This document shows, piece by piece, positions 5,252 to 5,541 of a stretch of DNA of 5,541 bases; position 1 is the first letter of the stretch; the number at the start of each line of letters is the position of its first letter. The notes beneath the pieces were generated by a model. It did no database searches. It saw nothing but the letters and a program-made list of their open reading frames with translations, and had not been told where the DNA came from. Made by a program: the position numbers and the translations under genes. Source of the stretch: Gammaproteobacteria bacterium (GTDB lineage Bacteria; Pseudomonadota; Gammaproteobacteria; Pseudomonadales; UBA3067); contig JAHRVS010000203.1 of NCBI GenBank assembly GCA_019090565.1, forward strand, positions 1 to 5,541, given 5' to 3'.

Positions 5252-5541
5252 CTATCCGGCCGCCTTCCTGACCAATAGAAACGCAAAAATAAACCCAGAC
5301 AAAAGCGCCACCAGCAGAGCCAAATCGCCCCCTAATACAGGGTACTGGTCCGGCCATATTGAACCCGACAGCCCAGGAATACTAGAGAGATCACCGCTGC
5401 CCTTCCCTACGACAAACTGAGATTTCATCCCATTTTCCATGTGCTGAGCAATATCACAGTGCACAAGAAGGGTTTTATCATCACTTGCCACAATAAATGT
5501 ACCCACTTTTGTCGCGCCACCGGCCGCCTCAAGATGGAACA
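5252..5541 (-). CDS. C-terminal end of a membrane-anchored multicopper-oxidase-like protein (5' end outside window)
   Basis: Only the last 95 residues are visible, with the reading frame open to the window edge. Counting from the first visible residue, HCDIAQHMENGM (27-38) is a cupredoxin type 1 copper site with C28, H33 and axial M38 at the C-x4-H-x4-M spacing of laccases and ceruloplasmin. This differs from the longer loop of copper nitrite reductase. The preceding GGATKVGTFIV resembles the strand before this loop, and the first histidine ligand must lie upstream of the visible part. The residue after the cysteine is Asp29, where canonical multicopper oxidases have a type 3 copper histidine. 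After a Gly/Ser/Pro linker a hydrophobic helix (about 71-90) ends in RKAAG, so the copper domain should face the periplasm, tethered by its C-terminus. The substrate cannot be judged from this fragment. Confidence 0.75.
   Translation of the reverse strand, partial: FHLEAAGGATKVGTFIVASDDKTLLVHCDIAQHMENGMKSQFVVGKGSGDLSSIPGLSGSIWPDQYPVLGGDLALLVALLSGFIFAFLLVRKAAG

Noticed and set aside
1..5541. CRISPR arrays, insertion sequences, tRNA genes, attachment sites
   Set aside because: No regularly spaced repeats, transposase remnants, terminal inverted repeats or tRNA-like cloverleaf sequences were found on either strand.

Overview
The window suggests a gammaproteobacterium, probably a marine Pseudomonas/Cellvibrionales-type lineage. 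The minus strand carries ilvI-ilvH-ilvC-pssA in the order I recall from Pseudomonas. The IlvC (338 aa, class I) and IlvH (163 aa) lengths match the usual gammaproteobacterial forms. The genus cannot be fixed from this window.

Layout from left to right. Positions 1-160 hold no gene. They contain an rRNA-type promoter on the minus strand (TTGACG, 17-bp spacer, CATAAT, GC-rich discriminator) and, at the very edge, a second TTGACA box. Both point out of the window, most likely into an rRNA operon. Positions 161-4267 are the minus-strand branched-chain amino acid block, transcribed right to left. It comprises acetolactate synthase large subunit (ilvI, best read from a GTG at 4267), its valine-sensing small subunit (ilvH, starting directly after the ilvI stop), ketol-acid reductoisomerase (ilvC) and phosphatidylserine synthase (pssA). 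Positions 4268-4733 are a 466-bp divergent intergenic region. It has a good minus-strand promoter about 300 bp upstream of ilvI and a leader containing several stem-loops. Two tandem 7-bp hairpins in it can be replaced by an alternative pairing. A weaker plus-strand control region also lies here. Positions 4734-5207 (plus) encode a small exported DUF4124 protein. Positions 5252-5541 (minus) are the C-terminal end of a membrane-anchored multicopper-oxidase-like protein whose start lies outside the window. An imperfect terminator separates these two convergent genes.

IlvI and IlvH form the valine-inhibited acetohydroxyacid synthase. IlvC performs the next step of valine and isoleucine synthesis. 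PssA makes the precursor of phosphatidylethanolamine and is unrelated in pathway but linked in position. The protein-coding content is mostly ordinary housekeeping. The least ordinary element is the structured ilvI leader, which may be a cis-regulatory RNA or attenuator. It may correspond to the ilvB-OMG RNA motif that I remember from marine gammaproteobacteria, but I could not verify that.
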